A DNA stretch of 64,000 bases from NCBI GenBank assembly GCA_000773965.1, contig JRUP01000018.1, forward strand, positions 62,001 through 126,000, written 5' to 3'. The stretch comes from Enterobacter cancerogenus (GTDB taxonomy: Bacteria > Pseudomonadota > Gammaproteobacteria > Enterobacterales > Enterobacteriaceae). The notes under the pieces are model-generated. The model ran no database searches. It was not told the origin of the DNA and was given only the letters and a program-made list of their open reading frames with translations. This document shows, piece after piece, positions 18,617 through 27,900 of this stretch; within the stretch, counting starts at the first letter, position 1; every line of letters starts with the position of its first letter. The position numbers and the translations under genes are program-made.

Positions 18617-19108
18617 TTACGCCTGTGCGCGCTCATTCCAGGAATCGGAGTGAATGATGTTGCCGTCTTTGTAAGTCCAGATAACTTTTTCATAGCGCAG
18701 CTCAACCACTTCCAGGTGGTTGTGCTTCTCTTTGGCGGGATCTTTGATGTCATGCATCAGCGGAGCCACTTTCACCACCTTCACGTTTTCCAGCTTGGTG
18801 TTGAAATACTCTTTTTCCTGACCGGCATCGTCGATTTTGTACCATTTGAATTCAGCCGATTTTAGGGTCTGGCCTGAGGTCACCGCCTTATAGAGATACG
18901 GGGTTGAAGAATCGACTTCTTTAGTAAACACTAACGGCGCGTGCACGCGGGTTCCGGTCAGCTTGCCAGTGTTGTTGTCCGTTGGGATGTACAGCGCATG
19001 GTCCAGTGCCACGACTTCGACGCTGCCTTCACGGTTCTGTACAGTAACGGAACCTTTGATATCAGCACCGCCGTCGTCCTTCAGCCAAAGGTATGCTGGA
19101 ATAGCCAT
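18617..19108 (-). CDS. hcp: Hcp (TssD), T6SS inner tube protein
   Basis: This 163-residue protein begins MAIPAYLWLKDDGGADIKG and carries the family pattern (VEVVALDHALYIPTD; GTRVHAPLVFTKEVDSSTPYLYKAV; FKWYKIDDAGQEKEYFNTKLENVKVV). Hexameric rings of Hcp stack to form the tube ejected with VgrG at its tip. The open frame extends upstream into the OmpA-family gene, but the ATG at 19108 with CAGGAG seven bases before it is clearly the start. It lies 16 bp after the OmpA-family gene, and its length matches the family. Confidence 0.96.
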   Translation of the reverse strand: MAIPAYLWLKDDGGADIKGSVTVQNREGSVEVVALDHALYIPTDNNTGKLTGTRVHAPLVFTKEVDSSTPYLYKAVTSGQTLKSAEFKWYKIDDAGQEKEYFNTKLENVKVVKVAPLMHDIKDPAKEKHNHLEVVELRYEKVIWTYKDGNIIHSDSWNERAQA

Positions 19109-19124
19109 GATTAACTCCTGTTGT

Positions 19125-20822
19125 TTATGGGTTTTTGTCACCTGATGGCGACGAGAGTGATAAGTCTGATTGCCGTGCAGCTGGCTGGCAGGCCGCTGCG
19201 TTCGGTACCAGACTGATCTCAACCCTGCGGTTAGCAGCCCGCCCCGCAGAGGTTGTATTGGTGGCGACCGGCCGCGTTGCACCATATCCCTGAATCGCAA
19301 AACAGGTTTCAGGGATATCGCTGGTGGCGATCATCCAGTCGCGCACGGCGGCCGCACGCGCCAGCGAAAGTTGCTGGTTAGCGCGCGTATCGCCGGTACT
19401 GTCGGTATGCCCGGTGACTAACACCATCCAACCGGGCTTCGCTTTAACATCCATCAGGGCATCCACCAGCACTTTGGTCGATCCCGTCTTCAATGCGGAT
19501 TTCCCCACCTCGAACAGCGACATGCTGTCCAGACGCACCAGACGTGGCGCCTCTTTTACGGCAGGTTTTGCCGGGGGAACGTAGCCGCGAATCTCTGTCA
19601 TGATCGGCGGATAGAGCTGTTCGCCCGGATAGAGCCCCAGAGATAAATGCAGGGGCGCGCCGCTGCGCTGATACTTCTCCAGCAGTCGCGCATCGGTTTG
19701 TAACTGGTTTAATGCCGGGACTTTTAGCGCCGTGTTGGTCATCGCAATCGCACGATAACGCGCGACATCACTGGCGATGGCGCGCAGCAGACGATGGTTG
19801 TTCCACGATGAGCACGCCAGCGCGATCACGCTAAACAGCGTCACCAGTGCCAGGGCATACACGGCGGCTCGCTGAGGGGGTGAGTAGCCACGACGCATCG
19901 GCAGCTGAGCCAGGAGAAAATCGGGTAAACGAGCATGGCTGGAGACCGTATCGGCTGCCAGCGCCCGCAACGTAGTGCGTTTCTGCATCCACTGCTGCCA
20001 TAGGTTACGCGCAACAGGTGCCATCTCGGGCTGCCAGCCGATCGCCATTGCGTGTAGATGCAGCGGTGCAGTGGCTTGCTCAGTGCCACTGAACTGTGGC
20101 AGAACCTGCTCACGCAGCCAGGCGATCTGGCTGCTTAGCATCACGCCCTGTGCCAGTCGTGTCGCTTTTTCACTGTCATCCGCATTCGCTACCCAGCGGC
20201 TCAGCGGCGTGCCCTGTTGCTGCTGATCCCACACGCGCACGCCGGGTTCTGCGGTCTCCACGCTAAACCAAGGCGAAGGCGTGCCCTGTAGCAAACAAGC
20301 CAGCATCGCGGGTAACGCCTGGCCACTGTATTGTGCACAGCGCTGTACCTGAAAACGAAATTCTCGCAGCTGTGCCGCCAGTACCGGATGGTCATGGTGC
20401 TGCTCGGGTTGCAGCACCAGCAGCGCGCTCAGTTGTGTGCTCCAGCCGGGACGTATCGCCAGCAGCATCTCGCTGTAGTGCGCCAGTTGATCCGGCTGAG
20501 GAATGAGGATGTAGCATCCCTGCGCGGTTTCACGCACCGGTTCGCCAGCAAACAGCGCCTCTGCGCCTTCGCCCACGGTGAGCACCACCGGCAGACGATA
20601 GTCTGCATCCGGCAGTGCAGCGACCAGTTGTTCTCCCAAAGGCGCATGACGCAATGCCTGAGCGGCACGACCTGTGCGCCACCAGGCAATGGCCGCGACC
20701 AGCCCGGCCGCCACCGCACCTGCCCAGGCCGCACTTCGGCTCACAGGCAGGAAAACCACGCAGATAATCAACGCAGCCAGGCAGCTCATCAGCCATAGCG
20801 TGCGTTTCAAGAGGATACTCAA
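19125..20822 (-). CDS. OmpA-family peptidoglycan-binding protein of the T6SS cluster
   Basis: With a TTG start at 20822 this is a 565-residue protein. Two hydrophobic segments lie near the N-terminus, another stands near residue 320 (AVYALALVTLFSVIALACSSW), and an OmpA-like domain occupies the C-terminal roughly 130 residues (LFEVGKSALK; VTGHTDSTGDTRANQQLSLARA; GYGATRPVATN; NRRVEISL). That domain binds peptidoglycan, and the nearby TssL is the short form without one, so this protein probably anchors the membrane complex to the wall. The TTG sits six bases after AAGGAG just past the tssL stop; an in-frame GTG at 20861 would overlap tssL by 29 bp but has no ribosome site. Confidence 0.82.
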   Translation of the reverse strand: MSILLKRTLWLMSCLAALIICVVFLPVSRSAAWAGAVAAGLVAAIAWWRTGRAAQALRHAPLGEQLVAALPDADYRLPVVLTVGEGAEALFAGEPVRETAQGCYILIPQPDQLAHYSEMLLAIRPGWSTQLSALLVLQPEQHHDHPVLAAQLREFRFQVQRCAQYSGQALPAMLACLLQGTPSPWFSVETAEPGVRVWDQQQQGTPLSRWVANADDSEKATRLAQGVMLSSQIAWLREQVLPQFSGTEQATAPLHLHAMAIGWQPEMAPVARNLWQQWMQKRTTLRALAADTVSSHARLPDFLLAQLPMRRGYSPPQRAAVYALALVTLFSVIALACSSWNNHRLLRAIASDVARYRAIAMTNTALKVPALNQLQTDARLLEKYQRSGAPLHLSLGLYPGEQLYPPIMTEIRGYVPPAKPAVKEAPRLVRLDSMSLFEVGKSALKTGSTKVLVDALMDVKAKPGWMVLVTGHTDSTGDTRANQQLSLARAAAVRDWMIATSDIPETCFAIQGYGATRPVATNTTSAGRAANRRVEISLVPNAAACQPAARQSDLSLSSPSGDKNP

Positions 20823-20832
20823 CGGCTGCTCC

Positions 20833-21495
20833 TTAGCCCTGTGATTCCTGTAACCAGTCACTCAGTGACTGTTGAAGCTGGTAATGCAGGCCAAACCACA
20901 CCACGGCAACGATCACCACCGCGCTGGCTGCCCAGAACCACAGCGAACGGCCGCGCCACAGTCCGGTTGAACGGCGGCCGACATGGGCAAGGATCGGTGT
21001 CTGTTCTGCCACATCGAAGGGTGGCACCCGTGCAGCAAGTTCGGCGATCAGCGCCTGGCGCTCCTGCTGCGGCTGATTCCGATAGCGCCCCTGGAAACCG
21101 AGCATCAGCACGCGATGGAAGCAGCTCAGCACCAGTGGGTTTGGCGCAGGCTGCGCCAGCACCTGCCGCATACGCTGATAGAGCAGCTCGCCCCCTTGCA
21201 GCGTATTGAAGAAACGCGCCTGCAGTGGCGTCCGCATCCAAAAGGCATAGCCGTTGTCGTTTAGCGGGCGATTGAGCACCGTCTCATCCAGCAGCACGCA
21301 TTGCGCGTAGGCAATGTGGTCGCTGTCTTCGCTGGCAATCCCCTGCCCGGCCAGACGCTGACGTGTCTGTTCAACCAGTTCAACGCCGCGCTGATAGAGC
21401 GCTTCGCCCTCTTCCGCCACATCGCCGTTGCGCAGAGCAACCACCAGCAGCCAACTGTCGCGCAGCAGTTCATCAATAGAGAGTGGTTGTTTCAT
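20833..21495 (-). CDS. tssL: TssL (DotU/IcmH), short form, T6SS membrane complex
   Basis: This 220-residue protein has the DotU pattern (LLRDSWLLVVALRNG; AQCVLLDETVLN; FFNTLQGGELLYQRM; LSCFHRVLMLGFQGRY) and one C-terminal membrane helix (about residues 183-203). TssL is tail-anchored in the inner membrane with its cytoplasmic domain contacting TssK, TssM and TssE. There is no C-terminal OmpA domain; the next gene encodes one separately. The start overlaps the tssK stop as ATGA. Confidence 0.94.
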   Translation of the reverse strand: MKQPLSIDELLRDSWLLVVALRNGDVAEEGEALYQRGVELVEQTRQRLAGQGIASEDSDHIAYAQCVLLDETVLNRPLNDNGYAFWMRTPLQARFFNTLQGGELLYQRMRQVLAQPAPNPLVLSCFHRVLMLGFQGRYRNQPQQERQALIAELAARVPPFDVAEQTPILAHVGRRSTGLWRGRSLWFWAASAVVIVAVVWFGLHYQLQQSLSDWLQESQG

Positions 21496-22841
21496 GAGCG
21501 CAGCACCGCATAGAGTTCTAATTTAACGCCCGGCAGCACGCCCGGAACGTAAATGGCACAACTGCCGGCCGTGAGCATCGCGACCGCAGAGGGATGCGCC
21601 AGATCCAGCGCAAAGTATTGATTCTCCAGCCGCAGTGGAATCGCTGCTGGCACGTGGCTCAGCGGAATGAGCGGCACGCCGTTAAGTGCGCCATTGATGA
21701 TGTTGTTCACTTCATCTGGCGTACCGATCTTGCACAGCGGCGGGAACTGGCTCTGCAGCTGATGCGCAGGCAAGTCGGAACGCACGGAGAGGTAGAAATC
21801 AGCCTCTTCACGCAGGCGACTATCGTTCAACTGGGCGCGCCACTGATTCTCACGCACCAACTCCAGCTCCACGGCCACCACGCGGGATGGCAGGCTTGCT
21901 TCCAGCAGCGTGCTGATCAGGGTAAACAGCGGGGGAAAGACTTCGGCTGGCCTGGCGTGGTCATAACGCGGGATGGCATCCATGTCGTGCTCCAGCGAAA
22001 AGGTCAGCATGCTGCCCGCCAGCTTGACCAGTTCGCGATAAACCAGTTCAGGATGGATCATCGGTGAGGCTTCAAAATCCACCAGCACCGGTTCGTAAGT
22101 GTTGAGCGCATTTAACAGCCAGAACAGGGAGACATCCGCTACGGCAAAATCAGCCATGCGCTGGTTATTCTCGCGGCGCATGCCCATCAAGCGCATGCGC
22201 TTAGCACGCAATTGCGCGACGCGCAGGCTCAGTTGATCCTGCAATAGCTCACTGCCACCAAACGCCAGCAGTGGCGGGATAAACTGGTTGTCGATCTTCC
22301 ATCCGGTCTGGCCATCACGTTGCAAGCGCACCAGCGGACAGGTGAAATATTCGTCATTGTTGTCGATGTCAAAACGCAGCGAGAGCGCATAACGTTCAAC
22401 GGCAATCGACTCCTGCTCGTTGCCGAACACATCCTGCACCGACACCCACTCTTGCTGATAACGCAGTGGGCGCTCGGAAGCTTGCGTACCGGTCTGGCAG
22501 TTGCCGCCGTTGGCGTGTTCCAGTGGCAGCGCCAGCAGCACCGTGACCTGATTGCAGTCTGCGGGAATCGCTCGCTGCAGATCCACCGCCGCAGGCAGCG
22601 AGTCGGCACGATCGCTGTCAATCAGGGTGCCATCCTGCAAGCGCACCGCCAGATGTTGTGCATTCAGGCGATTGACGCGCAGCGCCTCCCCATCGAAGCG
22701 CGCATTCAGCACGCCCCACGGGTGTGTCAGACTCAACTGTGCAATGCACTGGTTGGTGAGCGCTTCCCAGCGCGCCTGTTGCTGGAACTGATGTGGCGCA
22801 AGGAATGCGCCTTCAATCCACAGCGGGCGTGAAACCTTCAT
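21492..22841 (-). CDS. tssK: TssK, T6SS baseplate-membrane connector
   Basis: This 449-residue protein opens with SRPLWIEGAFLAPHQFQQQARWEA, the conserved TssK (VasE/ImpJ) start that resembles phage receptor-binding protein shoulders. FPPLCKIGTPDEVNNIINGALNGVPL near residue 370 is another family block. The TssK trimer joins the baseplate wedges to TssL/TssM. It follows tssC by 14 bp with a GGGAG ribosome site and overlaps tssL by four bases. Length is normal for the family. Confidence 0.95.
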   Translation of the reverse strand: MKVSRPLWIEGAFLAPHQFQQQARWEALTNQCIAQLSLTHPWGVLNARFDGEALRVNRLNAQHLAVRLQDGTLIDSDRADSLPAAVDLQRAIPADCNQVTVLLALPLEHANGGNCQTGTQASERPLRYQQEWVSVQDVFGNEQESIAVERYALSLRFDIDNNDEYFTCPLVRLQRDGQTGWKIDNQFIPPLLAFGGSELLQDQLSLRVAQLRAKRMRLMGMRRENNQRMADFAVADVSLFWLLNALNTYEPVLVDFEASPMIHPELVYRELVKLAGSMLTFSLEHDMDAIPRYDHARPAEVFPPLFTLISTLLEASLPSRVVAVELELVRENQWRAQLNDSRLREEADFYLSVRSDLPAHQLQSQFPPLCKIGTPDEVNNIINGALNGVPLIPLSHVPAAIPLRLENQYFALDLAHPSAVAMLTAGSCAIYVPGVLPGVKLELYAVLRS

Positions 22842-22855
22842 TGTTGCTCCCTGAC

Positions 22856-24388
22856 CTACGCTTTCGCCTTCGGCATTTGAGAAACCAGCGACAGGTTGAC
22901 ATCCAATCCTTCAACCTGGAAATGCGGTACTGCGTACAGCTTGACGCGGAAGAAACCGGGGTTATCTTCGATGTCTTCCACCGTCACACGGGCTTCACGC
23001 AGCGGATGCGAGGCCTGCAGATCGTCCGAGGGATCGGTCATTTCCGTGACCAGAGTGTTGATCCAGTTATTTAGCTCCAGCTCCAGCATGCGACGATCTT
23101 TGGTGGTGCCGATGTTTTCCCGTTGCAGCAACTTGAGATAGTGCGCGATGCGTGACAGCAGGAAAATGTAAGGCAGACGCGCATTGATGCGGCTGTTAGC
23201 CGTGGCTTCGTCGGTGTCATACAGCGCCGGTTTCTGTGCCGAGTTTGCTGAGAAGAAGCAGGCGTAATCGCGGTTTTTGTAATACGAAAGCGGGATAAAG
23301 CCGAGGTTAGCGAACTCAAATTCGCGGGTTTCCGGAATCATCACTTCAGAAGGGATTTTCACCTGATTACCGGTGCCGAGATCGTAAAGGTGAATCGGCA
23401 AGTCCGTCACCGCGCCGCCCGCCTGTGGGCCACGGATCTGTACGCACCAGCCATTGTTCACGAAGCTTTTCACCATGTTGGCGGCAAACGCAAAAGAGGC
23501 GTTGCTCCACAGGTAGCTGTCGTGATCAGGGCCTTTCACCTCTTCCACGTAGTTGAAACTGCGCACGGGCACGGTATCGGGACCATAAGGCAGGCGCCCT
23601 AATACGCGCGGCAGCGTCAGACCGATGTAGCGCGCATCATCGCTGTCGCGAAATGACTTCCACTTGATGTATTCCGCGCGGTCAAAGTAGTTGGCGATAT
23701 CTTTGATGCCCGCCACTTCTTCCATGGTTTCTTTGCCGAAGAAGGCTGGTCCCACGGAAGCCACAAACGGCATATGCGCCGATGCCGCCACTTTGGAGAT
23801 GTTACGCAACAGCGCAATATCCTGCGGGCTACGATCAAATTCATAGTTGGCGATGGTAGAACCAATCGGCTCGCCGCCCGGCGTGTCGTATTCCTGGGTG
23901 TAGGTATGGTGATAGAAACCGCTCTGCACGATTTCCGGTGCGTCTTCAAAGTCCAGACGCAAGTCGTCTTTCGAGACATCCAGCACTTCAATCTTCACGT
24001 TCTGACGGAAGTCAGTACGGTCCACCAGGAATTTCAAACCGCGCCACGCAGACTCCACTTTCTGGAATTCCGGATGATGCATTACCGCATCCAGCTGGCG
24101 GCTAATTTGGTTATCCAGTTCGCTGATGTGATTATCGAGCAGCGTCTTATCCAGACGTTCGACTTTCTGCGATGACTGCTTGAGCAGATTGAGGAAAACG
24201 CTGACGGCGGCGGTCACGCGCTCATCGGCAGAGGTATCTGCCAGCGCATCGTTATCCTGGAATGCGTCAATGCCGTTCAGCTGGCTGACAGGGTTGAGGT
24301 TGATCTTCTCGAAAAGCGACTGATAGACGCCACCTTCCAGCGTTTCATGGCCTGGACTGGCGGTCGCCTGAGTTTCTCGTTGTGACAT
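22856..24388 (-). CDS. tssC: TssC, large subunit of the T6SS contractile sheath
   Basis: The 510-residue protein contains the strongly conserved TssC/VipB blocks: HHPEFQKVESAWRGLKFLVDRTDF, YDTPGGEPIGSTIANYEF, FFGKETMEEVAGIKDIANYF and WINTLVTEMTDPSDDLQASHPLREARV. With TssB it builds the cytoplasmic sheath around the Hcp tube, and contraction drives secretion. It lies 27 bp after tssB with AGGAG before the ATG. TssB-TssC pairing as first genes of the operon is the usual arrangement. Confidence 0.97.
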   Translation of the reverse strand: MSQRETQATASPGHETLEGGVYQSLFEKINLNPVSQLNGIDAFQDNDALADTSADERVTAAVSVFLNLLKQSSQKVERLDKTLLDNHISELDNQISRQLDAVMHHPEFQKVESAWRGLKFLVDRTDFRQNVKIEVLDVSKDDLRLDFEDAPEIVQSGFYHHTYTQEYDTPGGEPIGSTIANYEFDRSPQDIALLRNISKVAASAHMPFVASVGPAFFGKETMEEVAGIKDIANYFDRAEYIKWKSFRDSDDARYIGLTLPRVLGRLPYGPDTVPVRSFNYVEEVKGPDHDSYLWSNASFAFAANMVKSFVNNGWCVQIRGPQAGGAVTDLPIHLYDLGTGNQVKIPSEVMIPETREFEFANLGFIPLSYYKNRDYACFFSANSAQKPALYDTDEATANSRINARLPYIFLLSRIAHYLKLLQRENIGTTKDRRMLELELNNWINTLVTEMTDPSDDLQASHPLREARVTVEDIEDNPGFFRVKLYAVPHFQVEGLDVNLSLVSQMPKAKA

Positions 24389-24415
24389 AGTTAGCTCCTT
24401 GCTGATAACGGACGT

Positions 24416-24910
24416 TTACGCTTTCGGTGCCAGTGCGGCCAGCTCTGCGCGCAGCTCATCACTGAGTGCTTCGTCTTTGAGAATGTTTTCCAGCTCGCGG
24501 CGGAACGTAGCGTTATCCAACAGGTTGGATTTCAAATCGCGTAGCAGATTGCGCATCGAGAGCAGCGCACGCAGTTGAGGAATTTGGCGGGCAACCTGCT
24601 CGGGTTCAAAATCAGCCATCTCTTTAAAATCCAGCTTGACTGACGCTTCACTGCCATCAGCCGCCAGCGTATCGGCAACGGTGAGATTCACCTTCGGGTT
24701 GTACTCCGCCAGTACCTGGTTGAAGTTGTTTTTGTTAATCGAGATTTTTTCACGTTCTGAAACGGCGCGATCGTCCTGACCGTTGCTGTAATCCCCCACC
24801 ACCATCAGCTTTAATGGCAATTCCACTTTTTTCTGCGCACCACCGGTGTGCAGATCCAGTTTGATATTGACGCGTGCTGCGGGTACTTCGTCCTGAAAGC
24901 TATTAGCCAT
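24416..24910 (-). CDS. tssB: TssB, small subunit of the T6SS contractile sheath
   Basis: A 164-residue protein beginning MANSFQDEVPAARVNIKLDL, with the family blocks VELPLKLMVVGDYS and FEPEQVARQIPQLRALLSMRNLLRDLK. The ATG at 24910 matches the normal length and is preceded by an AGG a suitable distance away; an upstream in-frame ATG (24973) would add a 21-residue tail without family similarity. TssB pairs with TssC to form the sheath and its C-terminal helix is the ClpV-related region. It is the first gene of the T6SS operon. Confidence 0.95.
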   Translation of the reverse strand: MANSFQDEVPAARVNIKLDLHTGGAQKKVELPLKLMVVGDYSNGQDDRAVSEREKISINKNNFNQVLAEYNPKVNLTVADTLAADGSEASVKLDFKEMADFEPEQVARQIPQLRALLSMRNLLRDLKSNLLDNATFRRELENILKDEALSDELRAELAALAPKA

Positions 24911-25622
24911 GTGAATACCTAATTTTGTCTTTTGACCGAGCGCGTCCCTGACGGAATTAAGTCGCCATGTCATTGAAGAAAGAAAAAGTATCCGGCTCTA
25001 CCGTTAGAGTGAGCAGGTAATGCTATGACCTAGCGGTGATAGCCGAAATCGTTGAGGGGTGAACTTTAACCAGATTGATGGATGCTGTCTGTGGTCGGAG
25101 GAGGACGACCTGTTACAGAATGTGAAAAAAAATAAGTAACAGGTTCTCTTAATTAATTTGTCGTAGCGCCAACGATAACGAGAGATCCATTAGAAACGAA
25201 ACAGTAAAAACACAAGAAATCATTTTTACATTTAGTAACATTCTAGCCAATTATGGAAAAAACCCTTAAAAATGAGATCATTGTAATATTAGCCGATATA
25301 TAATCACCAAGTGCAAGCAATTTAATATTAGAATAAACATTAGGATTTATCTGTATTCCATAACAAAAAAGCGTTCTGAAGCACGCATTTAATGGCCCTG
25401 AGATTAAGGTTTGCTAATCAAAATTTAACTTATGTTCTGCCGACCTGATAGTTTCTTTAGTTACTAAAAATGATTTCCGTCCTTATTTGCGCGTGTGGCT
25501 ACCTGTAAATAGAGCAATAGTTAAGATTAACTAAAGCGATCATGCTAAGCCAATTTCCAGTCTGATAATGTAAATAAACATGTAACTCCGCTAATTCTCG
25601 TCGTCGTGAAGGGAAGAAATGC
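24911..25622. other. AT-rich intergenic region upstream of the T6SS operon
   Basis: About 700 bp without a credible gene lie between tssB and the thrC terminator. The stretch 25130-25600 is markedly AT-rich against its GC-rich neighbours, which would suit H-NS-type silencing and a distant tssB promoter. It contains a 9 bp inverted repeat, listed separately. No convincing sigma-70 or sigma-54 promoter could be singled out by eye. Small open frames here have no recognisable similarity. Confidence 0.6.
25108..25144. promoter_or_regulatory. 9 bp perfect inverted repeat ACCTGTTAC / GTAACAGGT upstream of tssB
   Basis: The arms occupy 25108-25116 and 25136-25144 with a 19 bp A-rich spacer, about 200 bp upstream of tssB. 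The length and spacing would suit a transcription factor binding two half-sites about 2.7 helical turns apart, or a hairpin in a leader transcript. The regulator is unknown. It is not coding. Confidence 0.4.
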
Positions 25623-25660
25623 AAAAAAAAGCCCGCCGAAATTAATCGGCAGGCTTTTTT
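25623..25660 (-). terminator. Rho-independent terminator of the thr operon (bidirectional)
   Basis: The stem AGCC-c-GCCGA / TCGGC-a-GGCT with loop AATTAA is flanked by A8 on the left and T6 on the right, so it can terminate on both strands. It begins 18 bp past the thrC stop and separates the thr operon from the T6SS region. Confidence 0.9.
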
Positions 25661-25678
25661 GCAGCAAAAGGAACGGGA

Positions 25679-26965
25679 TTAAGCTTTCATCAAGAACTTA
25701 CGCAGTTCAGCGAAGTCTGCCGCCATGTTATGCGACAACAGTGGCAGCTCAGCGCGCTCTGCCAGCTCTTTTGGCAGCGGCAATTCCTGACCCAGAATCT
25801 CGTCCACGCTCTCTTTGAACTTGGCCGGATGCGCGGTGCCGAGGAACAGGCCGAACTCGCCTTCCTGCAGGTTGTCGCGCAGCATGCGATAGGCAATCGC
25901 CGCGTGCGGTTCAGAGATGTAGCCAATTTCCGCCAGCTCACGCATGGTGGCTTTGGTGGTCTCATCCGATACCGCGCCAGACACCAGATCGGTCAGGCGC
26001 CAGGTTTTACGACGGAACAGCTCTTCCACGCGCGGCCAGTTGTTCGGCTGGCTGACGTCCATGGCGTTAGACAGGGTTGCCACTGTCGCATTCGGCAGCC
26101 ATTCGCCGTTGCCCAGGAAACGTGGCACGGTGTCGTTGGCGTTGGTGGCAGCGATAAAGCGCTTGATCGGCAAGCCGAGGGATTTCGCCAGCAGGCCAGC
26201 GGTCAGGTCACCAAAGTTACCGCTTGGCACGGAGACCACCAATTGATTGCGCTGCTCTTGTGGCAGTTGGGCCACCGCTTCGAAGTAATAGCAAATCTGC
26301 GCCAGCAAGCGGCTGATGTTGATGGAGTTAGCCGAGTTCAGGCCAATCGCTTTCTTCAGCGCTTCATCATCAAACGCCTGCTTCACCAGCGCCTGGCAGG
26401 CATCGAAATCGCCTTCCACCGCGATGGTTTCAATGTTGCCGCCCAGCGTACAGAACAGCTTTTCCTGCAGCGGGCTGATTTTGCCCTGCGGATAGAGGAT
26501 AACGACGCGCACGTTTTCCATGCCGTAGAAGGCATGTGCCACGGCAGCGCCGGTGTCACCTGAAGTCGCGGTCAGAATGGTGATCTGCTCATCAGCGCCT
26601 GACACATAAGAGAGCATCTGCGCCATGAAACGGCCGCCGAAGTCTTTGAATGCCAGCGTGGGGCCGTGGAACAGTTCGAGGCACGCCACATCTGCACTGA
26701 CTTTCGCCACCGGCGCGGGGAAGGCAAAGGCGTTTTTCACGCGCTCAGCCAGCTGGTGCGCGGCAATCTCATCGCCAATATAAGCTGAGAGAATTTTGCT
26801 GCTGCGGCTGACGAAATCCATCTCCAGCATCGCATCGATGTCGGTCAGTTCGAATTCCGGCAGTTCGAGCGGGAAGAACAGCCCTTGCTGCGAGCCGAGG
26901 CCCTGTTTAACGGCCTGAGCAAAACTAACCTGCTCGTTGTGATCCTTAAGGTTGTAGAGTTTCAT
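25679..26965 (-). CDS. thrC: Threonine synthase
   Basis: This 428-residue PLP enzyme converts O-phosphohomoserine to threonine, the last step of the pathway, in the cytoplasm. The start MKLYNLKDHNEQVSFAQAVKQGLG is that of enterobacterial ThrC, and the PLP-lysine motif LAFKDFGGRFM lies near residue 107; SGDTGAA and VPSGNFGD are the other fold-type II signatures. It begins 3 bp after thrB and ends before a strong terminator, as the last gene of thrLABC. Nothing unusual was seen. Confidence 0.98.
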   Translation of the reverse strand: MKLYNLKDHNEQVSFAQAVKQGLGSQQGLFFPLELPEFELTDIDAMLEMDFVSRSSKILSAYIGDEIAAHQLAERVKNAFAFPAPVAKVSADVACLELFHGPTLAFKDFGGRFMAQMLSYVSGADEQITILTATSGDTGAAVAHAFYGMENVRVVILYPQGKISPLQEKLFCTLGGNIETIAVEGDFDACQALVKQAFDDEALKKAIGLNSANSINISRLLAQICYYFEAVAQLPQEQRNQLVVSVPSGNFGDLTAGLLAKSLGLPIKRFIAATNANDTVPRFLGNGEWLPNATVATLSNAMDVSQPNNWPRVEELFRRKTWRLTDLVSGAVSDETTKATMRELAEIGYISEPHAAIAYRMLRDNLQEGEFGLFLGTAHPAKFKESVDEILGQELPLPKELAERAELPLLSHNMAADFAELRKFLMKA

Positions 26966-26968
26966 GCG

Positions 26969-27898
26969 TTATCCCAAGTTACGTGCGCCAGCCGTATCAA
27001 GACGGCAGATATGGACGAAGCCTTCATCGTTCTGCAGATAGTGCTGGCTCAGCCAGTCTGCCATCCGCTGTGCCGTTGCCATCTCGTTGCAAACGGCGAA
27101 AAGTGTCGGGCCGGAGCCCGAAATACCACAGGCCAACGCACCGATATCGGCCGCCGCCTGGCGCGCTTCGGCGAAGCCCGGCAGCAGTTTGGTGCGGTAA
27201 GGTTCTGCAATCACATCCTGCATCAGTTTAGCTGCCAGCAATGGCTGACGGGTATGACAGGCGTGAATAAAGCCCGCTAACAGGCGACCGTGTTTGATGG
27301 CGTCTTCTTTGCGGTACTGCGCAGGCAGAATTGCGCGTGCTTCAGCGGTGGAGACTTTAATGCCTGGGTAGGCCATCACCCACAGCCAGTCGTCAAAGCA
27401 CGGCACATCCTGTGAGATGATACCGTTCTCTTCAATCATCAGCTGTACACCGCCGAGGAAGCAAGGCGCAACGTTATCAAAGTGCACACTGCCAGAGATA
27501 CGCCCTTCCAGCTCGCCCATCAGCGCCAGCAGTTCGGTATCGTTTAGCGGTTTGCCGCAAAACTCGTTCATCGCCATCAAACCGGCCACCACCGAGCAGG
27601 CGCTGGAACCCAGACCTGAACCGATCGGCATATTCTTTTCCAGTGTCATCGCGACAGGCACTTCTTTACCAATCGCCTGGCAGAAACGTTCCCAGCACTG
27701 ATAAACGATGTTCTCTTGCGGATTGGTTGGCAGCTTGCTGACAAAGCGCCCGGTGTTCACCAGGCTGAAGCTGTCGGCCGCTTCTACCGATACGCAGTCA
27801 CCCAACAGAGTGCCATCCACCGGCGAAACCGCCGCGCCGAGCACATCAAAGCCGACGCTGACGTTACCTATTGAGGCCGGTGCATAAATTTTTACCAT
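26969..27898 (-). CDS. thrB: Homoserine kinase
   Basis: A 309-residue GHMP kinase that phosphorylates homoserine with ATP. The start [23 protein letters not shown] aligns with E. coli ThrB; the ATP-binding motif is [12 protein letters not shown] and the C-terminal motif [11 protein letters not shown] is present. Two overlapping ATGs exist: the one at 27901 shares its A with the thrA TGA, the one at 27898 gives the usual ThrB N-terminus and is chosen. Translation is coupled to thrA. Confidence 0.97.
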   Translation of the reverse strand: MVKIYAPASIGNVSVGFDVLGAAVSPVDGTLLGDCVSVEAADSFSLVNTGRFVSKLPTNPQENIVYQCWERFCQAIGKEVPVAMTLEKNMPIGSGLGSSACSVVAGLMAMNEFCGKPLNDTELLALMGELEGRISGSVHFDNVAPCFLGGVQLMIEENGIISQDVPCFDDWLWVMAYPGIKVSTAEARAILPAQYRKEDAIKHGRLLAGFIHACHTRQPLLAAKLMQDVIAEPYRTKLLPGFAEARQAAADIGALACGISGSGPTLFAVCNEMATAQRMADWLSQHYLQNDEGFVHICRLDTAGARNLG

Positions 27899-27900
27899 CA

